NCBI GenBank assembly: GCA_024697655.1
Contig: JAILFI010000165.1
Coordinates: 1-13,666 of the forward strand
DNA: 13,666 nt
Direction of reading: 5' to 3'
Source of the DNA: Clostridiales bacterium
GTDB lineage: Bacteria; Bacillota_A; Clostridia; Peptostreptococcales; Anaerovoracaceae
Position 1 is the stretch's first letter, and the number at the start of each line of letters is the position of its first letter. Positions 13,106 to 13,666 of this stretch are shown one piece after another. A model generated the notes under the pieces. The model was given only the letters and a program-made list of their open reading frames with translations. It ran no database searches and was not told the origin of the DNA. Made by a program: the position numbers and the translations under genes.

Positions 13106-13666
13106 TTAAAGGCCTGTCTTCTTTGCGAACGTGTCCATGACACCGGCCATGTCCGCATCTTTGAAGCAGTACTGCATCTCGAGATGCTGCGCGCGCAGCT
13201 TTCTGACCTCTTCGGAGACATCCGTCCCGTCCTTGATGCAGGCTGCCATGAGATCCGCGAGTTTCGCGAAGTCATCCGCCGTGAAGCCAAACCGGGTCAT
13301 CTCGGAAACGCCCAGCCGCAGCGCGCCGGAGGCGGTGAAGCCTTCTTCTTCCGGCGTCGCCTGGTAGTTACAGATGATGTTGTTCTGTTCAAGGCGCTCC
13401 GCCACTTCGGGCCCTTCGCCGTAACCGACGCTGACGATGACCTGATGTGTCTTCGTATAGCCCTTCGCCGGGTCGCCCTGCACGTCCAGACCGGCTGCCG
13501 CAAGCGACTTGGCGAACGCCTGCGCATTCGCGACGACCGCGCTCTGATACGCGTCTTTGAACTGGTTCATTTCGTATGCCGCCATCAGGAGCGCGAGCTG
13601 CGTACCGAGGTGATGGTTGCTCGTGCTGCCCGGGAACGCGCGGGACTGTACGGTCTCCCAGAGTTC
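13106..13666 (-). CDS. glyA: Serine hydroxymethyltransferase-like protein, C-terminal 186 aa (5' end outside window)
   Basis: The gene runs off the right edge; the reading frame is open to the last base, so about 230 N-terminal residues, including the PLP lysine, are not visible. The visible part matches the C-terminal half of SHMT: SRAFPGSTSNHHLGT at the start, a VVANAQAFAKSLAAAGLDV helix, and SGALRLGVSEMTRFGF where standard SHMT has SGIRLGTPALTTRG. The carboxylate-binding Arg is kept. The canonical QGGP stretch after FPG is replaced by TSNHH, so this is a divergent family member. The expected role is reversible transfer of a one-carbon unit between serine and tetrahydrofolate, linking serine to the glycine system encoded downstream. 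A threonine-aldolase-like or substituted-serine activity cannot be excluded. The symbol is given for the family, not for a proven activity. Confidence 0.82.
   Translation of the reverse strand, partial: ELWETVQSRAFPGSTSNHHLGTQLALLMAAYEMNQFKDAYQSAVVANAQAFAKSLAAAGLDVQGDPAKGYTKTHQVIVSVGYGEGPEVAERLEQNNIICNYQATPEEEGFTASGALRLGVSEMTRFGFTADDFAKLADLMAACIKDGTDVSEEVRKLRAQHLEMQYCFKDADMAGVMDTFAKKTGL

Noticed and set aside
1..13666. CRISPR array, insertion sequence, rRNA, riboswitch for glycine
   Set aside because: I saw no regularly spaced repeats, transposase or rRNA stretch. The operon leader, where a glycine riboswitch would be, lies outside the window.

Overview
The window looks like chromosomal DNA of a GC-rich anaerobic Bacillota (Clostridia or Erysipelotrichia type). 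The reasons are strong AGGAGG-type ribosome sites, a textbook sigma-A promoter, a two-subunit glycine decarboxylase P-protein (separate GcvPA and GcvPB), a DUF1015 gene beside serC and serA, and an AbrB-ABC transporter cassette. The species cannot be named from this sequence. The left 700 bases are clearly richer in A+T than the rest.

Layout. (1) 29-436, minus strand: a small hypothetical gene. (2) 437-1018: a gene-poor stretch with two strong hairpin terminators (673-710 and 870-907). Between them is a compact, highly self-complementary block (727-858) that looks like a structured RNA, and its first 19 bases recur at 918-936. The stretch ends in a consensus promoter whose -10 box lies inside a near-perfect 25-bp palindrome. 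(3) 1019-2678, plus strand: an AbrB-type regulator, an ABC ATPase and an ABC-2 type permease. (4) 2685-2719: a terminator closing the convergent minus-strand operon. (5) 13666 down to 2740, minus strand: one long, tightly packed operon in the order glyA-like (cut by the window edge), serA, gcvH, gcvPA, gcvPB, serC, DUF1015, lplA, lpdA, and a membrane-anchored serine hydrolase.

The long operon is a serine-glycine-one-carbon module. SerA and SerC convert 3-phosphoglycerate to phosphoserine. An SHMT-like enzyme would interconvert serine and glycine. GcvPA/GcvPB, GcvH and LpdA interconvert glycine with CO2, ammonia and a one-carbon unit, and LplA charges GcvH with lipoate. Two enzymes are missing from the visible part: phosphoserine phosphatase (SerB) and aminomethyltransferase (GcvT). 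DUF1015 sits where a SerB substitute would be expected; GcvT may lie upstream of the edge or elsewhere. The genes alone do not show whether the flux runs toward glycine breakdown or toward glycine and serine synthesis (reductive glycine route).

The points most worth a second look are the structured RNA candidate with its repeated 5' end, DUF1015 as a candidate for the missing serine step, the divergent SHMT-like protein, the palindrome over the AbrB promoter, and a 12-bp mRNA hairpin just inside lplA.
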